A stretch of 64,000 nt of DNA from Bradyrhizobium diazoefficiens (GTDB taxonomy: Bacteria; Pseudomonadota; Alphaproteobacteria; Rhizobiales; Xanthobacteraceae). The notes below the pieces were generated by a model. That model did not search any database, was not told the DNA's origin, and worked only from the letters and a program-made list of their open reading frames with translations. Shown here piece after piece: positions 18,018 to 26,951 of this stretch; position 1 is the first letter of the stretch, and the number at the start of each line of letters is the position of its first letter. The DNA lies in NCBI RefSeq assembly GCF_016612535.1, contig NZ_JAENXS010000001.1, forward strand, positions 3,311,501 to 3,375,500. The letters are read 5' to 3'. Position numbers and translations under genes: made by a program.

Positions 18018-19238
18018 ATGACCGTCGTTTTATATGAAGGTCCCAATTTTTCAGGCCGGTCCGACGCGTTACGAAATTTCGCCTGGAACGCAGGTACGAC
18101 CTCAGGCAGCGGGCAGTATTTGAATTCATTGCTCGACAACAATTTGTCGGGACTAGCTCGATCTGTGCGGGGGGAGCTTCGTCTTCATCGCGCGCAAAAG
18201 CTTGGACGAATCGAATCGAGCACCGCAATACAGGAGTTGATTGGATACCTGTCGCCGGACCAAACTATCATGTCCCTGTCGGGCGGCGAGACGGTCCGCC
18301 TCTTGATTGCGTGCGCTATCGCATTGCAGCCAGAGCGCATCGCAATCGACGGTCTCTTGGAGCAGTTGGATCGTCGGTCGCGGCCAGCAATCGGCGATGT
18401 ACTATCGTCTTCCAAGCTAGGCATAGAGTTTCATGTCTCCGATAACGACCCTCAGGCTATAACGACGTTATTCGATAGGCATATCAAATTTGAACGGGGC
18501 GCAAACTCAGTCGACTTAAACTCTCGACTATTGGCTCTGTCCGAAAGGGTCTCGCAGCAAAGGGTGTCTGCTCCCTCCCTAGGGCTTGAGGGTTTGTGCT
18601 TCAGCTATCCGAGCTCTAATCGCCCAGTGTTTGATCGGGCAGACTACTCGTTCCAGCCCGGTAGGCCATACATCCTCAAAGCACCAAACGGTGCAGGGAA
18701 ATCCACGCTGGCACGTCTGCTTTGCGGTGTCCTCGCACCACAAAGTGGTCGACTGGATGTCGCCGGCCAATCTTTCTCGCCCCATAGAAGCCGAGACAAC
18801 TTGATATTCTATGCCTTTCAAAATCCGTTGGATCAAATCTTTGGTACAACAACCCGCGCCTATTTGGACGCTCTGTCGAATGTTGCGGCTCAAAGGAAGA
18901 CGTTTCTAGCCGGCAAAATCGGACTCACAACGGACGATGTATTAGCGGGATTGGGCATAACCCCATTCGCCGAAGCTGAACCCTTTGAATTGCCTTTCGT
19001 GGTTGCCAAGCGGCTGTCTCTGGCTGGAGCTTTGTTGGCACGATCGCCTTGGATTTTCCTGGATGAACCGGCGCTGAGCTCGGACGCTGACGGGCGCGCG
19101 GGCTTGAGGCATTTGGTTCAAGCGCTCTGCGAGGCTGGTTTCGGGACAATCATTGTATCGCACGGCGAAGAATTTGATGGACTGCCTCACTCCACACCAG
19201 TGACAATACAGGGTGGCAAGATTAGGGAGGGAGTCTGA
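18018..19238 (+). CDS. ECF transporter double ATPase (A component), asymmetric
   Basis: A 406-aa fusion of two ABC ATPase domains that energises the ECF transporter. Domain 1 (about 1-175) has a degenerate Walker A GPNFSGRS (Lys replaced by Arg, residue 14) and a Walker B IAIDG lacking the catalytic Glu, yet keeps the signature LSGGE (87-91). Domain 2 (about 188-406) has intact Walker A APNGAGKST (222-230), Q-loop FQNPLDQIFG and Walker B WIFLDEPA, but its signature is replaced by ELPFV. The domains are complementary, predicting one active composite ATP site. Starts 3 nt after the T gene. Confidence 0.88.
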   Translation: MTVVLYEGPNFSGRSDALRNFAWNAGTTSGSGQYLNSLLDNNLSGLARSVRGELRLHRAQKLGRIESSTAIQELIGYLSPDQTIMSLSGGETVRLLIACAIALQPERIAIDGLLEQLDRRSRPAIGDVLSSSKLGIEFHVSDNDPQAITTLFDRHIKFERGANSVDLNSRLLALSERVSQQRVSAPSLGLEGLCFSYPSSNRPVFDRADYSFQPGRPYILKAPNGAGKSTLARLLCGVLAPQSGRLDVAGQSFSPHRSRDNLIFYAFQNPLDQIFGTTTRAYLDALSNVAAQRKTFLAGKIGLTTDDVLAGLGITPFAEAEPFELPFVVAKRLSLAGALLARSPWIFLDEPALSSDADGRAGLRHLVQALCEAGFGTIIVSHGEEFDGLPHSTPVTIQGGKIREGV

Positions 19239-19240
19239 AC

Positions 19241-20524
19241 ATGATCGATGTTGCGGTGCAATCCATAAGATGGGGGGACGTGGGTGAGAGGCGCAATTCG
19301 CTGTCGGAGCGCTTTTTGCCTGCTTTTGACGTGCTCAAGGAATTTGCGAACGAGCCGGTTCATCTTGTAAGCGCGCCTTACGGAACGAGGTTGATCCGCC
19401 ATGGAATGTTCAACTGGCCGGCGTTGGGTCCTGACGGCGGCATCCGCGACGAGTACAGAGGTGGCCTAGTTCCGCTTGGTCTCGTCATTTCGGGTGCAAT
19501 CGAGCTGTATACGATAAGCGCATCGACGGTGACAGTCCGACGTCACGATAGAGGCGTTCAGCGAACTGTGCCAATGTTTATGTTGGGCGCCGGAGAGTTC
19601 TTCGGTCTATTTGAGACGTTTGCAACATCGTTCTCTCAGCCGGAACTGAACGGAGACGCCGGCGGGACCACGTTAGTGGTGCTGCCGCACATCGGTGACA
19701 AGGAAAAGTTCTCTACTCTAAAGAACACTGATACGGGAATGTATCGACAGGGTAAGAACAACAATCAGAAATTTTCTATCAAGAACTCAGATATTGATCA
19801 CCTTCAAATCATCGAAGGAAGCAGTCTTGCTTTTGGTCAACTGTTTTCAGGTCTGCTTGCACAGATCGATTGTCCTTGGCGCGCACAACTAATTCTGTTT
19901 CCGACGCGTTTCGTCGATGGTATCCGCCGGAAGGCAGCGGCCCATCAAGCCCTACTCGAGGCGACTATTGCTCAACTGAGCCTGACGTGCGTTCGAATGG
20001 GCTTAGAGAAGGAATTGGACAAGAAGGTTCGGCAAACCGAGAAAAATCACGTTCTCGGGGTCAGCATGATCGCTCACGGCTATCGTCCCGGCTTTGTCGG
20101 CGTCGTGGAATCGGAACTCGATGAAGCTGTGCTGCCCTCAAAGCACATCCATCAGCTAATGTACGACCTGGACGTGTTCGAACCTATCACTTTGGCTCAG
20201 AGCGGTAGCGCCGCGACCGGCTCGCGATTCTTTCCTTCGATCTTCCGACCGTCTTTCGCACTTGAACCATCGCTATACTTCTTGAAGCGCCCCCATTTTC
20301 TTCCCTCAAATGACAGATCGTCTGTTCAGGAAAAATTGGACGAGATAATTTCACAATGTCACGAGCACACGAAGCGCAAAGCGGGCTTCCGGTCTTTAAA
20401 CGGACAGCAATTGCAGACGATGCTCAAAGAGCAACACCCCGGAGCCGAACAAGCCAAGATTTGTCTTGGAAGTTCGGCATTTCTCACTGGGGGCTGCATT
20501 GCGATCACGCCGATTAACGATTGA
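19241..20524 (+). CDS. unknown protein of the ECF operon
   Basis: A 427-aa soluble protein with no family I recognise. Residues about 80-130 (GLVISGAIELYTI ... VPMFMLGAGEFFGLFETF) look like a small jelly-roll or cyclic-nucleotide-binding-like element. The second half contains an unusual basic stretch GKNNNQKFSIKNS. It starts 2 nt after the ATPase stop and is followed after 22 nt by the SAH-hydrolase-like gene, so it is almost certainly co-transcribed and part of the same pathway. Catalytic motifs are not apparent. Confidence 0.6.
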   Translation: MIDVAVQSIRWGDVGERRNSLSERFLPAFDVLKEFANEPVHLVSAPYGTRLIRHGMFNWPALGPDGGIRDEYRGGLVPLGLVISGAIELYTISASTVTVRRHDRGVQRTVPMFMLGAGEFFGLFETFATSFSQPELNGDAGGTTLVVLPHIGDKEKFSTLKNTDTGMYRQGKNNNQKFSIKNSDIDHLQIIEGSSLAFGQLFSGLLAQIDCPWRAQLILFPTRFVDGIRRKAAAHQALLEATIAQLSLTCVRMGLEKELDKKVRQTEKNHVLGVSMIAHGYRPGFVGVVESELDEAVLPSKHIHQLMYDLDVFEPITLAQSGSAATGSRFFPSIFRPSFALEPSLYFLKRPHFLPSNDRSSVQEKLDEIISQCHEHTKRKAGFRSLNGQQLQTMLKEQHPGAEQAKICLGSSAFLTGGCIAITPIND

Positions 20525-20546
20525 CACGGTTCAGCAAAGAGTGACG

Positions 20547-21908
20547 ATGAATCGGTCTAACAAAAGTAATCAATCAGCGGAGAGCGCTACTCGATCTGCT
20601 GTAGAACAGATGCCAATTGTCGTTCATCTCGTCGAATCCCTTAAGGCCGACGGCTTTCGTTTTGACGGAAGTACGCTTCTTTTCGGCGTGCAGCATCTCA
20701 TGCAGCAGTCGCTCGTGCTTTGCTGGGCATTGAACGAGCTTGGACTGAGCTATGATCGGATTGCGTTAGCAGGAAAGCCATACTCCACAAACCCGGATGT
20801 AGTGGATCAGCTCCATTCATTCGGCGTGACGGTGCAGGAGCCGAGAGACTACGATCTAACGAGAACCCAATCGCACGAATTGATTGATGATATTCGTCGG
20901 CTTTCGGTACGATTCTCCAGCACGAAGATGAAGTATCTTAATCCAACTGCTCTTGTGATTGACGACGGCGGCCAGGCGCTTTCTCACTTCGTGCAATTCG
21001 TTCCTCTCCCATATCGTCTCGCCGGTGTCGAGCAAACGGCTAGCGGGTTTTGGCAACCAGGATTTCACACAGTTTCGTTTCCTGTCGTGGACGTTGGCGG
21101 CAGTGCGGTTAAGCGGATTTGCGAGCCAGCCATAGTCGCGGATGCTGCCATGCAAAGAATCAGGAATTTGATCGATACTGCGACATTAGGGCGGCGAGCT
21201 GGGATCATCGGCCTCGGCTATATTGGTAGCGCCCTCTACGATGAACTTCTGAAGTACGGGGTTGAAGCCCTTCGATTTGATCTACGGTCCAGCGATTCAT
21301 TTACAAGAGGCGCGGATCTGCAGGCTCTCTTCAATCGATGTGATGTGATATTTGGATGTACCGGCGTAGATGTGACTCGAGATTTGATATCGAGCGGTCA
21401 AGATATTGTGGGGGGTAAGGCAGAGAAACTGTTGGTCTCGCTCTCATCGGGAGATGATGAATTCTTTACGCTCAAGAACGAATTGCTGGCTAATTCGAAG
21501 CAATCTCGCAGCTACCGCATGGGGCAAATTCCTGATGTTTGGGGAGAGCGTCGGGGTACTCGCTTTCGAATCTTACGCAATGGGTTCCCAATCAATTTTG
21601 ATAACAGTGCCGTGTCCGCTCCGCTGTACACGATTCAAGGAACAATTGCGGCGCTAATCGGTGCATCGTGCCAAGCATTTCAGATCGCTCGACGATCTGG
21701 TGTCGGAGACAATCTGGCGCAAAGGACAATGCTAGATTCGAATTTCCAGCGCTGGCTGTATCGCAGCTGGCGACCGTATTTGGGTTCCGCTCAAGACGAG
21801 CGAATGTTAGATCTAGATGAAATTGGTCGGCTTTCAGCTGAGCGGACGCAACCGAAAAGTGCGCAAGTCGCTCCTGCGTTTGGCCTGTGGACTGACGCTC
21901 ATCTGTGA
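20547..21908 (+). CDS. divergent S-adenosylhomocysteine-hydrolase-like protein
   Basis: A 453-aa protein aligned by eye to AHCY: VQHLMQQS (H50) for the substrate His, GKPYSTN for the S/T-Q-D loop, VIDDGG (D139-D140), GVEQTASG for the SEETTTG loop, SAVKR (K189) for the catalytic Lys, and the NAD-binding GLGYIG (222-227). Known catalytic residues are only partly kept: the second Glu of the EE pair is Gln, the D-N after the Lys is E-P, and the late GH and H-x-x-x-G-R motifs are not found. It probably binds NAD and a nucleoside-like ligand but may not hydrolyse SAH. Last gene of the ECF operon. Confidence 0.72.
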   Translation: MNRSNKSNQSAESATRSAVEQMPIVVHLVESLKADGFRFDGSTLLFGVQHLMQQSLVLCWALNELGLSYDRIALAGKPYSTNPDVVDQLHSFGVTVQEPRDYDLTRTQSHELIDDIRRLSVRFSSTKMKYLNPTALVIDDGGQALSHFVQFVPLPYRLAGVEQTASGFWQPGFHTVSFPVVDVGGSAVKRICEPAIVADAAMQRIRNLIDTATLGRRAGIIGLGYIGSALYDELLKYGVEALRFDLRSSDSFTRGADLQALFNRCDVIFGCTGVDVTRDLISSGQDIVGGKAEKLLVSLSSGDDEFFTLKNELLANSKQSRSYRMGQIPDVWGERRGTRFRILRNGFPINFDNSAVSAPLYTIQGTIAALIGASCQAFQIARRSGVGDNLAQRTMLDSNFQRWLYRSWRPYLGSAQDERMLDLDEIGRLSAERTQPKSAQVAPAFGLWTDAHL

Positions 21909-22071
21909 GAAAAGCGGGTGCTCGTTCATAACGCGAAATAGGTCGCGCCTTATGCTTCACCTCGATTCTGCAGCGCGGGATATCGTTAACTGCTGCTCGT
22001 GCCGCGAGCGAATGAAGAAAAATACCTTTATGAATTGCTGCTCGAACTGCGGCGCCATCCTGGGCATAGCA

Positions 22072-22482
22072 CTAAGACGCTGGCTGACGACTTTTTTGAA
22101 ATCCGCTAGGCGATATGCCGTGCTCCGCGGAGACTGGGTGTTTGGCGATATTGAGAAGAGGGTAATCGATGGCCTGCTTGACATGGGCGTCCTTGAGATC
22201 GATCCAGATGGCCTTGACGTCGATAATGAACCGGATGTGATCGTCAACCTTCACAGCAAGATCAACATAAGTCCCGCGGATCGCATACTGGCTAGTGACG
22301 TGTAAGTATTTGTCATAGCCGCAGATATCGAAAAGCATATCGTTGACGACGGCGACCGTGTCGGCTTCGCTGACATCGCGCTTCAATAGCCCTGTTAATA
22401 CGCTTTGATACCTCTTGAGTTGACTAGTGATCCGCGTAGCGACTCTCGTTGAGAGTTTCGCCATGATGGAGGCAAGCATCAT
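22072..22482 (-). CDS. orphan HsdR-N/PD-(D/E)xK-like protein, probably truncated
   Basis: A 136-aa frame resembling the N-terminal nuclease-like domain of type I restriction HsdR proteins: helices QLKRYQSVLTGLLKRDVSEAD, then TYVDLAVKVDDHIRFIIDVKA, giving D74 ... D88-x-K90 as the PD-(D/E)xK core, then HVKQAIDY. After QAIDY, where relatives continue into the A-A-N/L-T-N-G segment, the sequence turns into an unrelated tail, so the gene is likely cut by a frameshift or deletion. GAAGGG precedes the ATG at 22482. It is convergent with the ECF operon. Confidence 0.55.
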   Translation of the reverse strand: MMLASIMAKLSTRVATRITSQLKRYQSVLTGLLKRDVSEADTVAVVNDMLFDICGYDKYLHVTSQYAIRGTYVDLAVKVDDHIRFIIDVKAIWIDLKDAHVKQAIDYPLLNIAKHPVSAEHGISPSGFQKSRQPAS

Positions 22483-22789
22483 GCAACCCTTCGGCGAGCA
22501 CAACCCCCAATTTAGTCAGAATCGAGCTGGCTCTCCTATCTCAAAACGCTTGAACTTTTTGCATTGTTACCTTCTTGCCAGGTGAGGCGGATTACCCCTT
22601 ACGAATAGGTTCACCCGACCGAAAGAGCGGTAATGCGGCCCATGGCAAGATTGCGAGCGTTGCCCCCAGGCTGCTATTTCACACACCCATCATCGCTGAT
22701 GCGAACGCCGTGCGTCGGCATCAGGCCTGAAGACGTGTACCACTTCGCGCCGCGCGGGTTGCGGCGAGATCGAGTCGCGGCCGAGACTG

Positions 22790-23401
22790 TCATTGCGATC
22801 CGGCAGCTGGCTCGATGCTCGCCCAGGAAGCCTCCGTCAGGCGTAGGAAGTTCATAAGCAGCACGTACCCTTGTTCCGTGAGTATCGATTCCGGATGAAA
22901 CTGCACGCCAAATGTTGGTTGGAAACGATGTGCGAGCGCCATGACCTCGCCTTCCTCCGAACGCGCCGTCACCATAAGATCCGGGGCGCAAGCCTCATCG
23001 AGCTCAACAACAAGAGAATGGTAGCGGCCAACGCGAAATGGGGATGGGATCTCCTTGAACAGCCCTCGACCATTATGCGTGACATACGAGGACCGACCAT
23101 GCATAGGGCGACGTGCACGCGCCACGCCTCCGCCGAAAACGCTCCCGATACATTGGTGTCCGAGGCAAATGCCCAGAAGCGGTACGCGACCTGAAAGCTC
23201 GCGAACGACGGCAGTGGATATGCCGGCCTCAAGGGGAGTGCAGGGACCGGGCGAGATGACCACTGCGCGCGGCTTCAGGCCAACAAGGTCGGTGACGCTG
23301 ATCACGTCGTTCCGGACCACCTGCGCCTCCTCACCAAGGTTGCGGAAATAGCGGCCGATGTTGAAGACGAAGGAGTCGTAGTTGTCGATGATGACAATCA
23401 A
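22790..23401 (-). CDS. pabA: aminodeoxychorismate synthase, glutamine amidotransferase subunit
   Basis: Class I glutaminase that feeds ammonia to PabB for 4-aminobenzoate (folate) synthesis. The 203-aa product has the family start IVIIDNYDSFVFNI, oxyanion loop SPGPCTP, nucleophile motif GICLGHQ and the FHPES His-Glu pair. The start codon is TTG at 23401, overlapping the pabB stop as TTGA, which implies translational coupling. The same family includes TrpG; the fused gene order with a PIKGT-type PabB favours pabA. Confidence 0.9.
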   Translation of the reverse strand: MIVIIDNYDSFVFNIGRYFRNLGEEAQVVRNDVISVTDLVGLKPRAVVISPGPCTPLEAGISTAVVRELSGRVPLLGICLGHQCIGSVFGGGVARARRPMHGRSSYVTHNGRGLFKEIPSPFRVGRYHSLVVELDEACAPDLMVTARSEEGEVMALAHRFQPTFGVQFHPESILTEQGYVLLMNFLRLTEASWASIEPAAGSQ

Positions 23402-24807
23402 ACTGCACCCGTTCGTTCAGCACGAAACGCATCGAAGATGCACTTCGCCTTGGCGAGCGTCTCCTCGTATTCGGCCTCTGGGTCCGACATCGCCGTTATC
23501 CCGCTGCCTGCATGAAAGACAGCCACATCGCCGTCGATCGTTACAGTGCGAATCGCAATGTTTGTATCCATGTGGCCGTTAAAGCCGATGAAGCCGATCG
23601 CTCCGCAATAGAGCTCGCGTCCCACACGCTCGATTTCCGCTATTATTTCCATCGAGCGCACCTTTGGTGCTCCGGTAATGGAGCCGCCGGGAAAGCAAGC
23701 GCGAAGTAAGGTAACGGCGTCCTGGTCTCCTGCAAGTTCACCCGTAACGACCGACACGAGGTGGTGCACCGAGGCATAGGATTCGAGCCTGCACAATGCC
23801 GGAACCTCGACCGAAGGCGCAGTGCAAACGCGAGACAGATCATTGCGCAGGAGGTCGACGATCATAACGTTCTCGGCGCGGTCCTTTTCAGACGTAAGGA
23901 GGATTTGAGCTCGACATCTGTCTTCCTTCCAGTCAGCGGAACGCGCGATCGTGCCCTTAATGGGACGCGTCTCGACCCGACCTCCGCCAAGCCTTAGGAA
24001 GCGCTCCGGTGAGCTCGATGCGACGGTCAGCTTGCCATAGCGCAGGAGCGCTCCAAAGGGTGCCGGGTTTGATAATCGTAGTTGGCAGTAAAAGGTGAGG
24101 GGATCGAAGGAAGTCGATACCTTGGCGCTGAAGCGCTGCGCAATGTTGGCTTGGAAGACGTCTCCGGCCAGAATCAAGCCGATGACGCGCTTGACCGCAG
24201 TAATATAGTCGTCGCGGCTGAAGTTCGAATGCCACACGCCCACGCTGCCGGAGGATGCATCCCGCGGCGTCTCTGCGCGGGCAAGGAGAGATGCAAATTC
24301 GTCAGCTCGGCGGTGTGCACGCTCTGCGCGGCGTATAGGATCCTCCTCCGGCCATCCGGTCGAAACGATCCAGCATTTGTTGTGCCGGTGGTCGTAGCTC
24401 ACGACTACGTCATAGAAATGCAGGAGCGATTGGGGCAATCCCTGGCCGGGAATTACGGACGTCGGCAAGTGCTCTAACGTCCTGTTTAGATCGTAAGCAA
24501 GGAAGCCGGCCGCGCCTCCCTGGAACGGGGGGAGATCGGAGCGATGCTCTTGCGAATAGTTGGCGAGAAGGGCACGAAGAGCTTCCCACGGATCGCCCTC
24601 AAGAGCCTCTCCGTTCCAACTCGCCTGTCCGTCCGCGACCATAAAGGTACCGAACGGGTCGCAGCTCAGATATGAATAGCGGCCGAGCAATTCGTGCGTT
24701 GCCGCGCTATCGAGAAACGTCAGATGCGGTCGATGCGCCAAACGTCGCATCGCCGTGACGGGCTCGATCCACTGCAGCTCGCGGACGTGCACTGGTCTGT
24801 CAATCAC
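23398..24807 (-). CDS. pabB: aminodeoxychorismate synthase component I
   Basis: Chorismate-utilising subunit that forms 4-amino-4-deoxychorismate. The 469-aa product has the N-terminal TrpE/PabB domain (about 10-150) and the chorismate-binding domain (about 195-460). Motifs are RPIKGT (the Lys distinguishes PabB from TrpE, which has PIAGT), DLLRNDLSRV, and FPGGSITGAPK. The start is GTG at 24807 with no strong ribosome-binding site. It lies between a Dabb gene and pabA on the same strand, likely one transcription unit. Confidence 0.92.
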   Translation of the reverse strand: MIDRPVHVRELQWIEPVTAMRRLAHRPHLTFLDSAATHELLGRYSYLSCDPFGTFMVADGQASWNGEALEGDPWEALRALLANYSQEHRSDLPPFQGGAAGFLAYDLNRTLEHLPTSVIPGQGLPQSLLHFYDVVVSYDHRHNKCWIVSTGWPEEDPIRRAERAHRRADEFASLLARAETPRDASSGSVGVWHSNFSRDDYITAVKRVIGLILAGDVFQANIAQRFSAKVSTSFDPLTFYCQLRLSNPAPFGALLRYGKLTVASSSPERFLRLGGGRVETRPIKGTIARSADWKEDRCRAQILLTSEKDRAENVMIVDLLRNDLSRVCTAPSVEVPALCRLESYASVHHLVSVVTGELAGDQDAVTLLRACFPGGSITGAPKVRSMEIIAEIERVGRELYCGAIGFIGFNGHMDTNIAIRTVTIDGDVAVFHAGSGITAMSDPEAEYEETLAKAKCIFDAFRAERTGAV

Positions 24808-24906
24808 CGATGACTTGCGTGCTGTGAGATGTGCTCAGATTGTGATCCCGGCTCGACCGAGAGGCGCTCGTCTGGGACCCGGAGACCATCGAGGCCGATT
24901 GCCAGG

Positions 24907-25266
24907 TTAGGCCCCGCCAGTCGGCTCGAGGCGCCGAGCGACTTGACCTGTTGCTGCCATTGAGGCGAAGCGCACATCCGTTGATACGGTGTAATCGGCC
25001 GCAAACCGCAGCTCGCGGAGGGGTCGCACCCGGCTAATCGATTCCTGGTATAGCTCATGAGCCTTGTAGGCTGCGAGTTCCCTCTCGTTGTCGAACTCAC
25101 CGTAGACCACAACGTCGATATCGTTGCCGAACTGGTCGGCCTTGCGATTGCGACCAACCTCCAGCAGGCGTGCATGTGGAATTGTGGTGAGAATTGACAG
25201 GCCTTCGATCATTTCGTCGATCAGGGCCTTATCCTTGGCGGTAAACAAAACGATGTGACGAATCAT
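24907..25266 (-). CDS. Dabb (stress-responsive alpha/beta-barrel) domain protein
   Basis: A 119-aa protein beginning IRHIVLFTAKD, the standard Dabb opening (H-x-V-x-F), followed by GRNRKADQFGNDIDVVVYGEFDNERELAAYKAHELYQ, where the Y-x-x-H-x-x-Y segment is the conserved core. The start at 25266 is chosen to match the family; an upstream ATG would add 12 residues. It precedes pabB by about 100 nt on the same strand. Dabb proteins act as small enzymes or stress proteins; the role here is unknown. The 881-nt stretch 25267-26147 holds no gene I can support. Confidence 0.8.
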   Translation of the reverse strand: MIRHIVLFTAKDKALIDEMIEGLSILTTIPHARLLEVGRNRKADQFGNDIDVVVYGEFDNERELAAYKAHELYQESISRVRPLRELRFAADYTVSTDVRFASMAATGQVARRLEPTGGA

Positions 25267-26147
25267 GGATGGCCCCGGGGTTGATATCGCAAGTAGGCGC
25301 ATAATTATCTTGGCATTGAGCCCGCTGCAACACTACCGCAGCGCGTCGCAATCGCCGCCATGGCTTCGCTGCTGGAGCTTCTGCCCGTGGGGCTCCATTT
25401 GCGGTACGCAGTCCAGGCCCAGTGGCGAGCGTGCGCGCTCCAGATGCCATGACGTTAGCCGCCGGCGCTCAGGCGGTCATGGTTGCCTCGGTGTCCGGGT
25501 GAAGCGGTCTCAAGCCAAGCCAAACGCCATCGGCCCTGCAGCTCCTCTTGTTGGGGTCTCCGTGGACGAAGCTGCCGCGTGAATGCATCCTTCCTCCATG
25601 CGCTTCGCGGTAGTCACCAGCACAACCGACTCTCCGGGACGCAATAGCCGCTCATGAGGTGCAACTGATCGCGGCACGTGAGCGCTCCAGCTTTGTCGAG
25701 ACCAATCGCGAGCGGGGCGGTCACGGCCTGGGCGACACGCTCGAGACCTCGTCCTCGATAGGCCGTCGCGCGCAGCCACTCTAGAGGTTCCAGAAACAGC
25801 TTACGACGGGACTCAGCTGGTCGGACGTCACCCGATCGTCTGCAGTACGGCCGCTATGCCCGACCCAATAATCGATTTCGACGATGAATTTCTGCGCCAA
25901 ATAGGGGAACGTCGCGCGACGTATGCGCTGACAGGAAGGAGATTGGCGAATTTCTTCTAAATAAAGCGATAAATTTCGCGCTTATCCACGGTGCCCGATC
26001 GGAAGGGGGGCGCAGCCAAGGTCAAAGCGACGAGTGCAAGCGGGATACCGAAGCGCGACGCGGGACTGAGCTGCGTCCCGCCCGACCACGCGTCGCAAGC
26101 CTGAGCCCTCCGACGCGCAATGGGAGAGGCAGGAATTGGAGGCGGAC

Positions 26148-26333
26148 ATGTCCAAAGACCATCAAAAACGTCAGCGCAACACCGTCAAACGGTGCGCCAT
26201 TTGCGCCGGAAAGTTTGGCCTTATTCGTTACTACTCTTCGCGAACCGCCCTCTGCTCAAAGAGGTGCGTTGAGCACTTCAAGTCCCGTTGCGAAGCGGAT
26301 AGCAATTGGTTACGGCGATTACCCGCCGCCTGA
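26148..26333 (+). CDS. small zinc-ribbon-like hypothetical protein
   Basis: A 61-aa basic protein with CAICAGKFGLIRYYS and ALCSKRCVEHFKSRC, giving two Cys pairs spaced like a zinc ribbon. The ATG at 26148 is preceded by GGAGG. It resembles short conserved proteins of rhizobia but I cannot name a family. A second Cys-rich small gene lies 146 nt downstream. Confidence 0.6.
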   Translation: MSKDHQKRQRNTVKRCAICAGKFGLIRYYSSRTALCSKRCVEHFKSRCEADSNWLRRLPAA

Positions 26334-26478
26334 GCGGTCACCGGCGGCTGAGGACGCGCCTCCTACTGCGGCCCGGACTGCCTCACGTTTACTGCGGCGC
26401 CGAAATCATTGACGTCGAACAGCGCGCGATAATCTCGCGAACTGCGCACCGACCGCAGGGAAGGCGTGGATCTCCATT

Positions 26479-26871
26479 ATGAAGTTCGTATTGGTCAATC
26501 ACAGGGCCCCGCTTAACAGGGCGGCCTGCACCGCATGCGCGAAAGTTCTCGGCACCGGGTACCTGCGGGACGTGTCGACGCAGAGGCCGTACTGTGGTTA
26601 CGATTGCTACCTTCGCTACGAAGCCAGGAGCCTGTTGATGCCTTGGCTGAAAACGTCATGTGCCGAAGTGGATGCCCCGACGCTTCACGCTTTGCCGCTC
26701 GAATTCATGACGTCGTTTGCACCATCCTACTGGTATTCGATGTCACTTGCAGCCTTGCGGATGGGGGAGCTCATGGCCGTAGAGTTGTCCAATACTGTCC
26801 GCGCGGGGACATGGACGTTTGGCTCGCCCCTGTGGCGGCGCTACGGAGGTGGCCCCAGCCCACCGCAATGA
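26479..26871 (+). CDS. Cys-rich hypothetical protein
   Basis: A 130-aa protein with CTACAKVLGTGYLRD ... YCGYDCYLRYEA near the N-terminus, a plausible four-Cys metal site, followed by a helical region containing LPLEFMTSFAPSYWYSMSLAALRMGELM. Composition and Cys layout resemble the upstream 61-aa protein, suggesting related small metal-binding proteins. Function unknown. Confidence 0.55.
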   Translation: MKFVLVNHRAPLNRAACTACAKVLGTGYLRDVSTQRPYCGYDCYLRYEARSLLMPWLKTSCAEVDAPTLHALPLEFMTSFAPSYWYSMSLAALRMGELMAVELSNTVRAGTWTFGSPLWRRYGGGPSPPQ

Positions 26872-26951
26872 GGTCCGCCGAGCTTCATGGGTCGATACAG
26901 ACGACAGAGAAGCAGCTCCGTTATTGCAAGCTGGTGTCAGGAACAACCAAA

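Noticed and set aside
25312..25330. TGGCATTGAGCCCGCTGC as a sigma-54 promoter
   Set aside because: GG-N10-GC spacing fits but the -12 element is poor and no plus-strand gene follows.
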